DNA of 64,000 nucleotides from Pictodentalium vernedei (Eukaryota; Mollusca; Scaphopoda; Dentaliida; Dentaliidae), in contig CM062295.1 in NCBI GenBank assembly GCA_031216915.1, forward strand, positions 177,954,927 through 178,018,926, written 5' to 3'. The translations under genes and the position numbers were made by a program. Shown piece after piece: positions 34,101 to 46,000 of the stretch. The notes beneath the pieces are model-generated. The model searched no databases. It was not told the DNA's origin and saw only the letters and a program-made list of their open reading frames with translations. Numbering within the stretch: position 1 is the first letter of the stretch; each line of letters starts with the position of its first letter.

Positions 34101-34469
34101 CGACAGTGGCGTAACCGGGGGGGGGGGGGGGGGGGGGGTACCCATGCACTCCCAGCCCCAAACAAGCACCCCCCCCCCCCCCCGTCCATCTGTGACCACG
34201 CAGTATTTCTAAAGGGTCGTTTCAAGGAATGTCTACACACACACAGTGTAAAGGTAGAGCTGACTACACATTATTGGATAGTCAGATATATATCGTGTAT
34301 TTACAGCACTAACGAGATCAAACCAGATTGACATGTTGGACACACGCAGAGAGCGAACATGATAGATTAGTTCTCATTAGGGGCTCCATGCCACAGATCT
34401 GTTACGTTTGTGTGAACATCAGTTAAAATAGGAGGTCTAAAGGAAGTGTTCCCTGCAGTCATTTACAGT

Positions 34470-34880
34470 CAATGCGGGTCGAAAGGGGCTTGTTCCCCAT
34501 ACCGTCCCTGCGCGCCTTCGGCGCGTTAAACCATTCCATTCCTACAAGTGTTCCCTGACTTTGTGTCTTGGACAGTATCAGATATCAATAACATAATGAT
34601 ATGCCACATCCTGCTTGACACCACAATGGACCTCCCCGCAGTTGCCAAAGTGAGATTGACAGAATTTAGAATTGTAACAGATCGAGAGAGAAGAGCGGGA
34701 GTCGAGGCTCGGGTTTCTAGACAATCGTACCCACGGCAACTCGTACCAGTCAAGTCGTACCCAAAATTGGACGACTCGTACCCACAATTGGACAACTCGT
34801 ACCCAAGGTTGGACAACTCGTACCTATGGCTAGTCAACTTGTACTTGGTGTTTAATTGTATGGGCGAAGGCAGTTAATGG
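34470..34880 (-). repeat. inverted copy of repeat S with minisatellite arm
   Basis: It starts with 'gtccctgcgcgccttcggcg', similar to 40430. It then matches the 340-bp tandem unit of 37.1-37.85 kb ('gttgccaaag', 'agatcgagagagaag', 'gaggctcg') and ends with five variants of the 21-bp step 'cgtacccacaattggacaact' (34722-34835). The same minisatellite occurs inverted at 36880-37000. Confidence 0.6.
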
Positions 34881-35288
34881 CCTAAGAACTATAGAAGCAG
34901 GGTTTTTGCTTTTGTTTGATCCGTTTAAGGTGCTATAATAGTAATGGAAATCAGTTTACTTCCAAATTCCTTCGTCAGATATTCCATGAATATGAATGAA
35001 ATATACACAAATTTTACGTCTAAATGACGGCTGTGATACACAGAACATGAACCATATATTCATTGACCGTACTTTGTTGATAGCAGGCACCAGTGGTTCC
35101 TGGAAGTCTGCAATCGTATTCGTACGAGAACTGGGGTGAATGACACTTCCCCCCCCCCCCCCAACCCCGACACCCAGTTTCTGCGCTTGATTATTGGGAA
35201 ATAGAGTACTGGAAAAAACTAAAAGGCCTTGCATCTAGGCCTAAGCTCTGCAAATTATCAGGATGAAAACCATAGCCTTCGTCGCATT

Positions 35289-35444
35289 AACTCTTGCCTT
35301 TCCTGGCCGGAGTGGCGCCTCACCAGTGATGTAACTTTGCCACACGAAAAATAATCTAAAGGTGGAGAGTGGCATTATTATTTTTCGTGTGGCAAATTTA
35401 CATCACTGGTGAGACGCCACTCCGGTCAGGCGAGAAAGGACTTC
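35289..35444. mobile_element. foldback element
   Basis: Arms of about 60 bp pair 'cctggccggagtggcgcctc' to 'gccacacgaaaaataat' with 'attatttttcgtgtggca' to 'gacgccactccggtcagg', with a loop of about 30 bases. TTAA is at the left edge and a decayed TTCA at the right. Probably a TTAA-type foldback. Confidence 0.7.
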
Positions 35445-35564
35445 ATTGTAAATTGAGAGTCCAGCCGGATTTTGTACTTGAAGCGTAGCATATTTACCCG
35501 CTCGGAAGAAAAACGGCAAACAATGACCAGTGATAGGCTGAATCAAGAAGATCACAAATGATGT

Positions 35565-35867
35565 TCATTTAAAAACAAGAGATTCACTCGGAAGTGACTA
35601 TGCCCCTCTACGTGGCAATGACCTTGATCTGTGACCTTGACCTCCATCAAACAAAACATTTGTAAAAAGTTTAATATTTGTACTTTGGTTCGTTTCTGAG
35701 TTATGGCTGAGACACGAATATTGATGATTTTCAGTGTGCCCTTGCAATGTGACCTTGACCTTGAAGGTACGAACCCGGTTGTGGTATGTGACACATCCTC
35801 CCATGATCCTTTATAATTGTGTGAAGTTTGATGACTGTGGCCCTAACAGTTTTCGAGTTATTGGCTC

Positions 35868-35933
<66 letters not shown>

Positions 35934-36013
35934 GACGGACGGACGGACGGACGGACACACGCACACTTCATTCACTATATGCCACCCGACTTAAGTCGGG
36001 GGGGGGGGGGCAT
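35565..36013 (+). mobile_element. pearl/Helentron-like non-autonomous element with microsatellites
   Basis: It runs from 'aacaagagattcactcggaa' through several 'gtgaccttgacc' motifs to a (CA)n run (35872-35930), a (GGAC)n run (35933-35955) and an end hairpin 'cccgacttaagtcggg' before poly-G. An ACGG-type microsatellite and a short terminal hairpin are reported traits of bivalve pearl elements. The overlapping frames of Thr-His and Val-Cys repeats are microsatellite artefacts. Confidence 0.6.
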
Positions 36014-36282
36014 AAAACTCGACAGTCATTTAATTTAGACTTACCCGGCAGTGACAGGTGTGAGATCATGAAGAATTATTTTCTATCATCTATTACCTTA
36101 TAGTCGATTGGTGTTTAATTTTCTTCCAATTATCTGTGCATATTATTATCGTCAATTAAGTTAATCTTCCAGTGGGGAGGTGTGTTTTTCTAACAATTAT
36201 CTTCCATGACAATCATGAAAATTGAATGATAATTAGCATTTTTGTAAGGTTTGCAATTAGACTATAAAGGTGAATAAAAGTG

Positions 36283-36283
<1 letters not shown>

Positions 36284-36338
<55 letters not shown>
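36284..36338. repeat. (CT)n microsatellite
   Basis: An uninterrupted run of about 27 CT steps. No associated gene. Confidence 0.95.
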
Positions 36339-36340
<2 letters not shown>

Positions 36341-36838
36341 CACAGGTCTATATAGATGTAATTTGACCAGGAAAGGGACTTCTGATGGGCCCCGATCGCG
36401 TCCGACATCGCGTTAATCCTTGAACCAATGAAGGGGTGGTGTAGGGTGGGGGAATGAGCCTCGATCGCATCTGATTTTGCGTTAACCCCTCAACACGTGA
36501 AATGCTGGGTATGACTACCAGTACAACAAAATATTACGTAGAAAAGCCCTCAGAAGTTTAACGAAGAGCCAAAGATTACCCGATTTTTTTTTTTTTTTTT
36601 TGGGGGGGGGGGGGGGCGGGGTCATCTCCCGTAACTACACCACTGTATTAATAAATAATTAAAATATTTCCTGTTTCCTTCGAATTGCTCTCTTGATAAA
36701 ATGTTCATACTGGCGAAATTGACTTTCGGCGAAGTCTATTCAGACTGTTCTGCTGAGATAAATGCTAAAAATGGAAAGTTTTTGCCTTTATGCACACCCA
36801 TTGAAAGCAGACACTCATCGTCTCAAGTCCTTCAGCCA

Positions 36839-37060
36839 TTATTCGCCTTCGCCCATACAATTAAAGACTAGGTACATGTTGACCAACTGTGGGTACGAGT
36901 TGTCCAACCTTGGGTACGAGTTGTCCAACTGTGGGTACGAGTTGTCCAATTTTGGGTACGACTTGACTGGTACGAGTTGCCGTGGGTACGAGTTGTCCTG
37001 ATACCGAGGCTCGAACCGTCGACCTCTAGCACACAAAGCGACCGATTTTTCACGAGCCTA
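36839..37060 (+). repeat. minisatellite arm of repeat S
   Basis: 'tgggtacgagttgtccaac' and variants recur about six times from 36889 to 37003, inverted relative to 34722-34835. The flanks match too ('cttcgcccatacaattaa'). Together the two arms could form a stem about 2 kb apart. Confidence 0.75.
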
Positions 37061-37079
37061 AGAGATCCAGACCAATAGG

Positions 37080-37860
37080 CTGGTTGGTAAATGGCCCTTA
37101 TACCTCAACCGCTATACCACTCTCACGTTCTTTGAGATTCACACACAGTGAATCTTACCCCTGCATCCACCTCAGAGTGGTCGAAACATCCACCACAGCG
37201 TTCACAATGCCACCAACTGCTGAGGGTTGGTCACAGCACCAATGTAACAGATCGATAGAGAAGTGCGGGATGGACCTCCACGCAATTGCCAAAGAAACTT
37301 TGACAGAATTTAGAACTGTAAAAGATCGAGAGAGAAGTGCAGGAGCCGAGGCTCGAACCGTCGACTACTAGCACACAAAGCGACCCGATTTAGCACGAGA
37401 CCAAGAGATCCAGACCAACAAGCTGGTTGGTAAATGCCCCTTATACCTCAACCGCTATACCACTCTCACGTTCTTTAGGATTCACCCAAGGAGAATCACA
37501 CCCAAGCCTCCACCTCATAGTGGTCGAAACATCCACCACAATGCCACCAACTGCTGAGGGTTGGTCACGGCACCAGTGTAACAGATCGAGAGACAAGTGC
37601 GGGAAGGACCTCCTCGCAATTGCCAAAGAGACGTTGACCGAATATTTAGAACCGTAAAAGATCGAGAGAGAAGTGAGGGAGCTGAGGCTCGAACCGTCAA
37701 CCCCTAGCACGCAAAGCGACCGATTTACCACGAGACTAAGAGATCCGGACCAACCAGGCTGTTTGGTAAATAGCCCTTATACCTCGACCGCTAGAGCTAG
37801 AACTAATGATGAGACTGGGTATAAGAAAGTTAAGAAACTAGCTGACGATCTGTAACGTAA
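37080..37860 (-). repeat. tandem repeat S, about 340 bp, with tRNA-like box motifs
   Basis: The anchor 'ttggtaaat.gcccttatac' recurs at 37084, 37427 and 37763 (steps 343 and 336). Read on the - strand, each unit carries 'gtggtatagcggttgagg', like a polymerase III A box, and about 95 nt further on 'ggttcgagcct', matching the B box consensus GGTTCGANNCC. No complete tRNA cloverleaf can be drawn because the spacing is too long. It may be a tandemly amplified tRNA-derived repeat. Confidence 0.55.
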
Positions 37861-37869
37861 AAATGGACT

Positions 37870-38430
37870 GATAGAAGACCAATCGAAAAGGAAGACGCGG
37901 TGCTCTGTCTTCCTTTCACTGCAGATTCAGTTGTGCTGGGTGGATGGGGTCAGCGACTTCATTCTGAAAATGACCAGGAATTGAGCATCAGGCGAAAGTG
38001 GTACACTGCAAAAAATATAGGTTCTCTTTAAAACCAAAACTGGTTCTAATCTTGTCCCTGAGATGGAATCAGTTCTGTTTAAACCCAAAGTCCAAAACCA
38101 CGCACTAAGAATAGCCCTCCAAGCTCCATTCGACACCCCAATTAAGATCCTCCACCAAAGGGCCAAATTTCCCAACCGTCAAAGAACGCCTCGCCACACT
38201 AGCTGCCAAAAACCTAGAACGGTTCGAAGGCAGCACGCTGGTACATTAACTCAAGGCAATATGCGACAGTAGACAAAAGCCCAAGAACATACCAAAAAGC
38301 GACTAAACCAGCCAAAGCAGCAAACTGCTTTGGCTGGTTTGGCCGCTTTCTGCCAGGTCCTGGAGTAAATATGGCACCTCTGAACAAAAACTCCCGCGAT
38401 CCCCGACGCCCCCGAATACCCCAAAACTAA
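37870..38430. other. unassigned GC-richer DNA with a hairpin
   Basis: A perfect short hairpin at 38303-38341 pairs 'aaaccagccaaagcag' sequences around 'caaactg'. Short frames show no domain. No gene called. Confidence 0.4.
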
Positions 38431-39240
38431 AATTAAACTAAATAAGTCCGCAACCAGCGAAGGGTACAACAGGAAAGAAACACCCTCGGGTGTGGTCTAG
38501 TGTGCTAGACCTGTTGCCCTCGCGCTGACAGCCACGGAAGCTCATCCAGCATTAAACGATCGCGATCCTCGGTACCCCCAAATTCAAATAAACTTAAACT
38601 AACCTAAATAAGGCTACTACCAGCGAAGGACACAACAGGAAAGAAACACCCTCGGGTGTGGTCTAGTGTGCTAGACCTGTTACCGTCCTGCTGGCGGCCA
38701 CGGAAGCTCTACCCGCATTAAGCGATCGCGATCCCCGGCACCCTCAAATTCAAATAGGCTTAAACTAACCTAAATAAGGCCGCTACCAGCGAAGGACACA
38801 ACAGGAAAGAAACACCCTCGGGTGTGGTCTAGTGTGCTGGACCTGTTACCGTCTCGCTGCAAACTCACTCGCAGACTAGGAAGCTCAGCCCACTTAAAAC
38901 GGTCGCGATCCCTGGCACCTTCAAAGGACTTAAACGAACCTAAATAAAATCGTCAATAGCGAAGGGTACAACAGGAAAGAAACACCCTCGGGTGTGGTCT
39001 AGTGTGCTAGACCTGTTAACCCTCCCGCTACAACAAACCAAAGGCAGCCTCGCTCAGCCCCTGAAGCTCTGTCACTCGGGTAAGATTAGCAAAACGGCCA
39101 CAGGAAGATACAACCAGGCAGGGGTGGGACTACACCTGTTAACCCTCCCGCTACAACAAACCAAAGGTAGCTCAGCCCCGGAAGCTGTGTCACTCGGGTA
39201 AGAACCACAGACGGTAACGGGACGACCCAACCAGGCAGGG
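38430..39240. repeat. tandem array, about 166-170-bp unit, GC-rich
   Basis: 'aggaaagaaacaccctcggg' recurs at 38471, 38637, 38803 and 38973 (steps 166, 166, 170). It is followed by 'tgtggtctagtgtgct' and 'gacctgtta' in each unit. After 39030 a related shorter unit repeats ('cctgttaaccctcccgctac' at 39014 and 39137, step 123). It is unrelated in sequence to the 166-bp array at the window start. Confidence 0.8.
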
Positions 39241-39244
39241 GTGG

Positions 39245-40900
39245 GGGGGGGGGGGCTCACTAATCTCTCATCATCATTTCTAATTTCAGCAGCTCCCAGA
39301 GCCAAAGCACGGACACCCCAACGAAAGAAGCAGACACCCGATCAACCAAAATCACTCAGACCTAGACATCAACCATCAAACGAAGAGCTTGAGGCAGACT
39401 ATACTTGCCAGTGATAGCTCCAACACTCACCCAAGCGGCAGACTATACTTGCCTGAAGAAACACACAAGACACGAGATACAATCAACCACGACAACATCC
39501 AACAGAACTGCCACACAGCCAAACTACCACTCAACACGGGTACTGAAGACAGGGGGGTGGGGGGGGGGGGGACTTTAATCATCATATATTTTTTAACTTC
39601 AGCCACGACAGAGGCAGGTAACCTAGTACCACAAACACACCAGACCAGACCAGACCAGACACCGCTGCAGGAAAGACTCCCCTACAGACCACAGAGCAAC
39701 GTCACAACAGCCAGAATAACAATAACAACAACAACAACAACAACTACACGGCAGAGACATAGAATCTAGCATCATTAACGCACCAGACCAAGACATCGCC
39801 GTAAAAAAGACTCCCCGCCAGCAAACACAGCAACGACACAACAGCCCGAACAACAATTAGTTTTTTTTACTATCTTTCAGATTCTCTCTTTTTCCCAATA
39901 ACCGCTATGGATATCAATAAACGCTACGGATATCAATAACCACTATGGCAACACAATAACCGTTATGGCTTCAGCACATCCTTCACTCCATCCTTGGAGG
40001 TGGGCATCCACCCCCAGGGAGGCGAGCGTCGGTCCTGCGCCCCAATCTCCTAGCCCCTTTTTGTAAAGCGCTCCTCTAGCGCACAATATGTCCCGACCCC
40101 ATGATAATCGCAGGCCTGTTACCTGAACCAGGAATGTTCAGGTTGGGTGGCACCTTGTTAAGGTCCGTTTTGTTTCTTTCAAATTGTCTATCGCCGAAAC
40201 CATACACGCCAGCTAAAGAGCCCAAGGCAGACTATACTTGCTGATGAAGGCCTATCTTCACTACAAAACCAAAAGCGGCAGACTATACTTGCCCGAAGAA
40301 GAACAACAACCAGAAACATCAACTCCAATCCTCTTCCTCCTTTGCACCGATCGGACATGATGCAGTCTCAAAAATTAACGGAAATATATTATACAGTTAA
40401 CGAGGGTCGAAAGGGTTTACTCCAAATCGTCCCAGCGCTCCTTCGGCGCGCTAAAACTATTCTTTTGGCTTTGGAAGACGCCGCCCATGTGTTGGCATTA
40501 AAGCTCTAATTCAGCTGCGCCAGCACAACTGCCTGTTGAGGTTAGTTATGGGGACACTTTGTAACCTGTAAAAAGGGTTAACCGTAATGGGTACCGTCAT
40601 TTTGGTACCCGTTCAGCTCGGCCCTGGTGAGAATCACTGTTTCTGAGAGTGATTCTCTCCAGGTCCGAGTTCCAGGGAACCATCCACATTTACTGAACAC
40701 ATGTTGGGTGGAAGTTAAACCCCTTTTGGTTGGAAGTGTAGTGGGCCCGTGGTTTTTGATCTGTCATTCATATTCATGTCCATTTCATGTCATACTGTTT
40801 TTGGCTTCTTAATAAACCAGGTATAAACTGTTTTTCTATTTTATTGTGAATTCATCCAGACCACAACACATAACTTAATGGTTATTCGACCTCTAGAGTT
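39245..40900. other. low-complexity and repeat-derived DNA
   Basis: 'ggcagactatacttgcc' recurs at about 39402, 39436, 40228 and 40275. There are poly-G and (CAA)n runs, a 'cgctccttcggcgcgctaaa' motif shared with 34490, and a TA-rich tail with AATAAA at 40811. The 126-codon frame at 39389-39769 is low in complexity and not a credible gene. Parts may be remnants of a retroelement, but I cannot show paired ends. Confidence 0.35.
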
Positions 40901-40924
40901 GAGTTATATTTTATCCATGGTTTG

Positions 40925-43060
40925 CTAGTTGACCCAGATCCTCACGAATCTGAAGAACAACAGGGAGATTTCGGTCAGGGTTCTAGCCCCTGGGGAGTCG
41001 TTCACCCCACCCCTGTTACAGGTAGAAGGCGATGGCCCAGGAGCCATAATATTCTCAGATAGCGATCCTCAAAAAGGTATCCTCCCAGAGATATCCTCAA
41101 ATAGTACATCACCATGTCATGGGTGCCCTCAAGTACCGAGATGAGGATACGAGGGATGATAGATTATACCTCTATGAGGGAATCCTCATGGCCCTTGTTG
41201 CCTCGTACGACAAAAGGGATTCTGCTGGCACGGACAGATCATAGAAGGGATTCCAAATTGGGATTCTGCATAACGTGACCATTTAATACCGAGATTAGAA
41301 TATGAGGGGTGACTGATTATCCCTCTTTGAAGGATTTCCTCATGGCCTTATACGACAAAAGAAGGAATTTTTCGAGCATAGACAGACAATAGCAATTCCA
41401 AAGTGGGATTCTGTGTAACGTGGTCATCCGATGCCCAGATAAGGATATTATGAGGGATGATAGATTATACCTCATTGAGGGATTTCTTTTCTCATAGACC
41501 TCATGGCCTCGTATTTCCAAATACTGGATGAGGATATAAGGTTGCCGAGATAGAGTGAGGGCTAACAAGCTAATGGTGAATATAACAGAGGCTGATCATA
41601 GGATGTATAGTTGAAGTCGTGCTAGAAGCCAATGGTAGGACTATTAGGAGTGTATAAGAGTCATATAGGAGCAATGAGTTGTATATGAGCCACAGCGATA
41701 CACCAACAGGGCTATAGACCATACATCTTATACTATCGTATACAACAAGCAAGTATAACACCGTATGATCTAACATTATCTATTACCTTTAGCACCCAGT
41801 CCATGGAATAGAACATTGGGTAGGTTAGTAGTACTAAAGGCCACCAGTAGACCTATATGGGGAATATACCGCCCGTACTATAATACCTTATCACTCCCGT
41901 GAAACCCGACACACCATGACCCCAAAAGACTGTAGTAATAGTCAACAGCTTAATCAGTGTTCCCGAAACAGTAGTTCATCAACAGCAGAATCTTCAATAC
42001 CGATCCATAAACCATGGTATCTTCTCGTCTCCACTGGTTTTCCAGTGGTGTTCCCAAAATACCCAGAAAAAGATAGCGTTGTGTGCGCTACATCAGTAGA
42101 GAGCTTCAAGACAGCTCTCCCAACACTGGACTAAGTCCGGCGCCTCTCTCCCGTTGCCATTGACACCAGTAACTGTCCTGCAATGTATTTATCCAGATCC
42201 ATATATAAGGGGCTTGAGATTAATATGTGTTGAGGAAATTGTTTATTGGCTCCATAGATCATACAAGGCAAGACGAATTGACACGTCTTGATTTGCCAAG
42301 GAAGATAATGGTTATAGACTGATAGCAGTTGGGCAGGTTGAAAGGCAAAATCTAACTGGATGTTTGATTCTTATGGAACAATCCATTGGTTGATTCAGCG
42401 AGTAATTCGGTAAAGTGTCGAAGATAGTAGAGACAAATTTGAGGTAGCCACAGGAAGACTGAGCCTAATACTAGACAGGATAGTAGAAGAATAAGGTTAT
42501 AATGTGGGTAGAATATAGAGGGATAGGTGCTCAGGTAGAAGAACATTTCCAATAAATTGGTCGGAGTAGGCAGAGAATACGAGAATTGGCAATGCGTAGA
42601 GGAATTTGTCAGTGACCAGGTAACACAGAAATTTAATTAGGTCTCAAGGTAGTGACTAGTGTAGCCATGTACCAGAGTATCCTCGAGCAGAATTTAGCAT
42701 GACATGTGATCAGGGTCCATAGTACTGCTTGCTACCCATTTCAAGTCTTATATCTGATAAAAAAAAAGAATTTGCACAGTTGCGAGAAATGCAGAATTCC
42801 AATCCGTGGTAGTTCCAAAGTAACTCTCATTACGCACATCAGAGTATTCCTGCTGAATTGAATACACAATTTGAACATGTGTATGTCTATATCAACTTCA
42901 TTCTATCCATTCATGACCCTCCCAAGCTTCATGTCCTCGTTAAAAACGACAGCATCAACCCGAAATGTTGATTTTAATGCCTCCGTAGGTCTCATTTAAC
43001 GTATATCACGTTTTTGGTGTACTCCTGCTGAACCAAATGCATGCAGAACATACCTCAATG
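40925..43060. repeat. degenerate tandem repeats, then unassigned DNA
   Basis: 'gataygagggatgatagatt' with a following 'atacctc.atgaggga' recurs near 41147, 41300 and 41452, about 150 bp apart, each followed by 'ctcatggcct'. Beyond 41600 no structure or coding sequence is convincing. Confidence 0.45.
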
Positions 43061-43099
43061 TATTGTAGCAAGGTGCCTCAGCCTACCCCACCCCAACAA

Positions 43100-46000
43100 G
43101 CAAAAATTATTTTAATTTACCCTAAAAACTGTTTACAGCTGTAATCTTCCCCATACTCGCTCCATCTAGTGATCTTCTTATAGATTGTCATCTCTTCCCC
43201 TTCTACTGATCTTTTTATAGTGATTCTTTTCTTGACTTCTTTTATCTTCTTCTATGGATGTCTTCCTTCTGGTTCCATAGTCTGCATTGATCTTGGAAAT
43301 GTTTGGGTCATCATGGGTCTGTGTGGACTGGGATTCGAAGTTTGTCTGTTGTGGGGTGTTTCTAGAGGTCGACTGTAGGTTCTTCATACCCGATAATGGG
43401 CTAGCGGAGTTTCCGCTATTGATGAAACCGCTCATGCTATCTCCACTACGTTGCTGTCTGCTAGGTGGATAGATCTCAAAGGGACTTCCATGTAAACCAC
43501 TACCGGCGCCGCCTCCACTGCTTCCCCCTGCTCCACTACCTGGCTCTATTTCGGACATCCAAACAATCTCTGTATTTGATGCTTCTCCCGCTGGTGGTGT
43601 AGCAAATCTTTGTTATACTAGTAGCTCTTGCTGCATTGGTTGCATCTGTACTTTGCCACCACACAGTGTGTTTTATGCCAATCTAGCAGTGCCTGGTTAT
43701 CATAACTTCACTCGCGTTTCTTGCACCATATCTTTCTAGGACTTGTTTTGATCGTAGGCATTGTGACGCTAGACTTCAAAGAGCTTTGACTTTCCACCTT
43801 CAGATCTGTTGTATTTATAGGTCCGTCGACGCCTATGTACATTACATCATAGTGTAGCGCCGCCTCCATTTGAAGTGTCATTACTGGCGCCACTGCCTCG
43901 CCATCAACTGGGGACGCTTCACTAGATGTCAAGCTGTATACAACATAATCTCTTAACTTTAGCAGTTGTTTCCCCTCTCTTTTCGTCATGTACTCACCTT
44001 CGACTTCACTGGATTTTTCGCTCGCTTTTTGCTTGAAATTGTGATCAGTGTTCAGTTCGCTGTTTGTGTCAGTAGGGCATGCAGCCGTGCAAGGAAACGT
44101 TTTCTCTAGAATCCCGTCTTCTCTCTCAGGAGTAGCATCATTTTTTATGGTAGAACCGCGGCTGACTTCTTTCTCTGCTAACACACACGGTTTCAGACGG
44201 TCGTGGGGTACAATTGTGGGTTTCTGGGAGCCAGACTGGATCCTAAATGTCACATTGCTCAGTACCTCTATAACGGTATAGGGACCATCCCAATAAGACT
44301 GTACTTTAGGTGATCTTCCTTTCTTTTTAGCAGGGGTATACAGCCAGACGTTTTCATCTTTCTTATACTGTCATTCTTGTCTTCTTAAGTCATAAGTCTT
44401 TTTCTGTTTCTTTATGCTACCATGTAGATATTCTCTTGCAATTACATGGATCTGTAGGAGCCGCTATCTTAATTCTTTCATCCTCTGGTTGTTCATTCTG
44501 GCATTGTTCTCTTTAGGAGCCCCCACTACAAACTCCACTGGCAGAGTGACTTCTCTCCATAACATCATATCATTGCGACTATAACATGTTATGTCATGCT
44601 CTGCCACCCTATACACCATCATCATCAGGGGAATGTGGAGGTCCCAGTCTGCTTGGTTTTCATTCACATAGGTGCTGAGCATCGCTGTCAATGTTCTGTT
44701 GAACTGCCCAATCATCCCATTTGACTAGGCTGTGGTCCTGGTCTTCTTTATTCTCAGCAAGTCACACAACCTCTCGAACACCTGACACTCGAACTAGCTA
44801 CCCTGATCCAAGTGAAGTTCTTGTTGGATCCTGATGTGGGACACATAGAAATCAATCAATGTCCTGGCCACTGTACTAGCTTCCATATCTGCGCTGCTTC
44901 CACTCACTTTGTAAAATGGTCGCCAATGACTAGCACATAACAGTTTTCTCTTTCTGTTGTATTCAAAGGCCCCATTAAATCTATGGTTACATGCTCTCCT
45001 GTTCCCCCAGTGACTGCTTTCTTTAACCGCACCCTTGGTTTCCTTCCAGGTGCCTTCCTCCTGGCGCACCTCTCACATTGTTTGCACCAGGCTTATGTTG
45101 TGCTGCAATGAAGGCCAATAATAAAAGTGTCTTGCCTTTCCCAGCGTCTTCTGCACTCCCAGATGCCCTCTTGTCCTTCCACCATGACATTCATCCATTA
45201 CTACCTGTCTTTGTGCCTCCGGAACCACAACGAGGTGACGAGTCAGACGACCCTGGTATCAACCCATTTCCTGGAAATAATGTCTTCCCTTATTACCAAG
45301 GCATTAAACTGGCCCCAGAGTGTCTTCTCCTCTGTATTACGAGAGATTATTTCATCCCATCCAGGCCTTTTCTTTTGCTTCAGTCACAAATATACTCTTT
45401 GTAGTTCTGGACCTTATTTCTGGTGCACTTTCATTTCATCTACAGGCCTAATCAACTCCATAGCACTAACACTTTCAGAATTCTCACAATTGTTCTCTTT
45501 CTGGTTCTCCTCTGGATTTTCATCTAAGCTACTTCGGTCGTACTAATTGCATGGAATCCTGGGCATAGCATCAGCATTTTGGTGTCTCTTGCATGGTCTA
45601 TGATGTATCTCAAAATCATATTCTGATAATATTTCAAGCCAGAGGGCCAGCTGTCCTTCTGGTTCTTTAAAGTTTTGCAGCCAGTGTAGGGAGCCGTGGT
45701 CTGTTCTCACTATGAAGTTTCTGCCATACAGTCTTAAAATGTCTTACAAAATATACCACTGCCAACAACTCTCTGCGTGTGATGCAATACTGCCACTCAG
45801 CTTTTGTCAAACATCGGCTAGCATTGGTTACCACTCTCTCTTGTCAATCAATTTAATTTTCTGTGATAGCACTGCTCCAATTCCATTCGCACTGGTGTCT
45901 GTATCCAAGACAAATTATGTTTGTGTCGGGCAACATCAATACTGGTGCCACTATCAATTTTGGTTTCAAACACTGTTTGATACTTCAGTCCACAAAAACT

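Noticed and set aside
35731-36103. Frames of 77-91 codons rich in Thr-His or Val-Cys
   Set aside because: They are the translation of a (CA)n and (GGAC)n microsatellite.
34104-36645. A single large element with CAGTGGCGTAACC and inverted CAGTGGTGTAGTTACGG ends
   Set aside because: The two ends look paired, but the 8 bp outside them do not match, and the interior is several other repeats. More likely two separate decayed ends.
37097-37125. Genuine tRNA gene on the - strand
   Set aside because: A and B boxes are present but about 95 nt apart, and no acceptor stem or anticodon arm can be drawn.
38430-39240. CRISPR-like regular repeats
   Set aside because: Whole 166-bp units are conserved, with no short repeat plus unique spacer pattern, and the genome is eukaryotic.
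39389-39769. 126-codon + strand frame
   Set aside because: Low complexity with a poly-G run and a (CAA)n tail, no homology that I recognise, no start or splice context.
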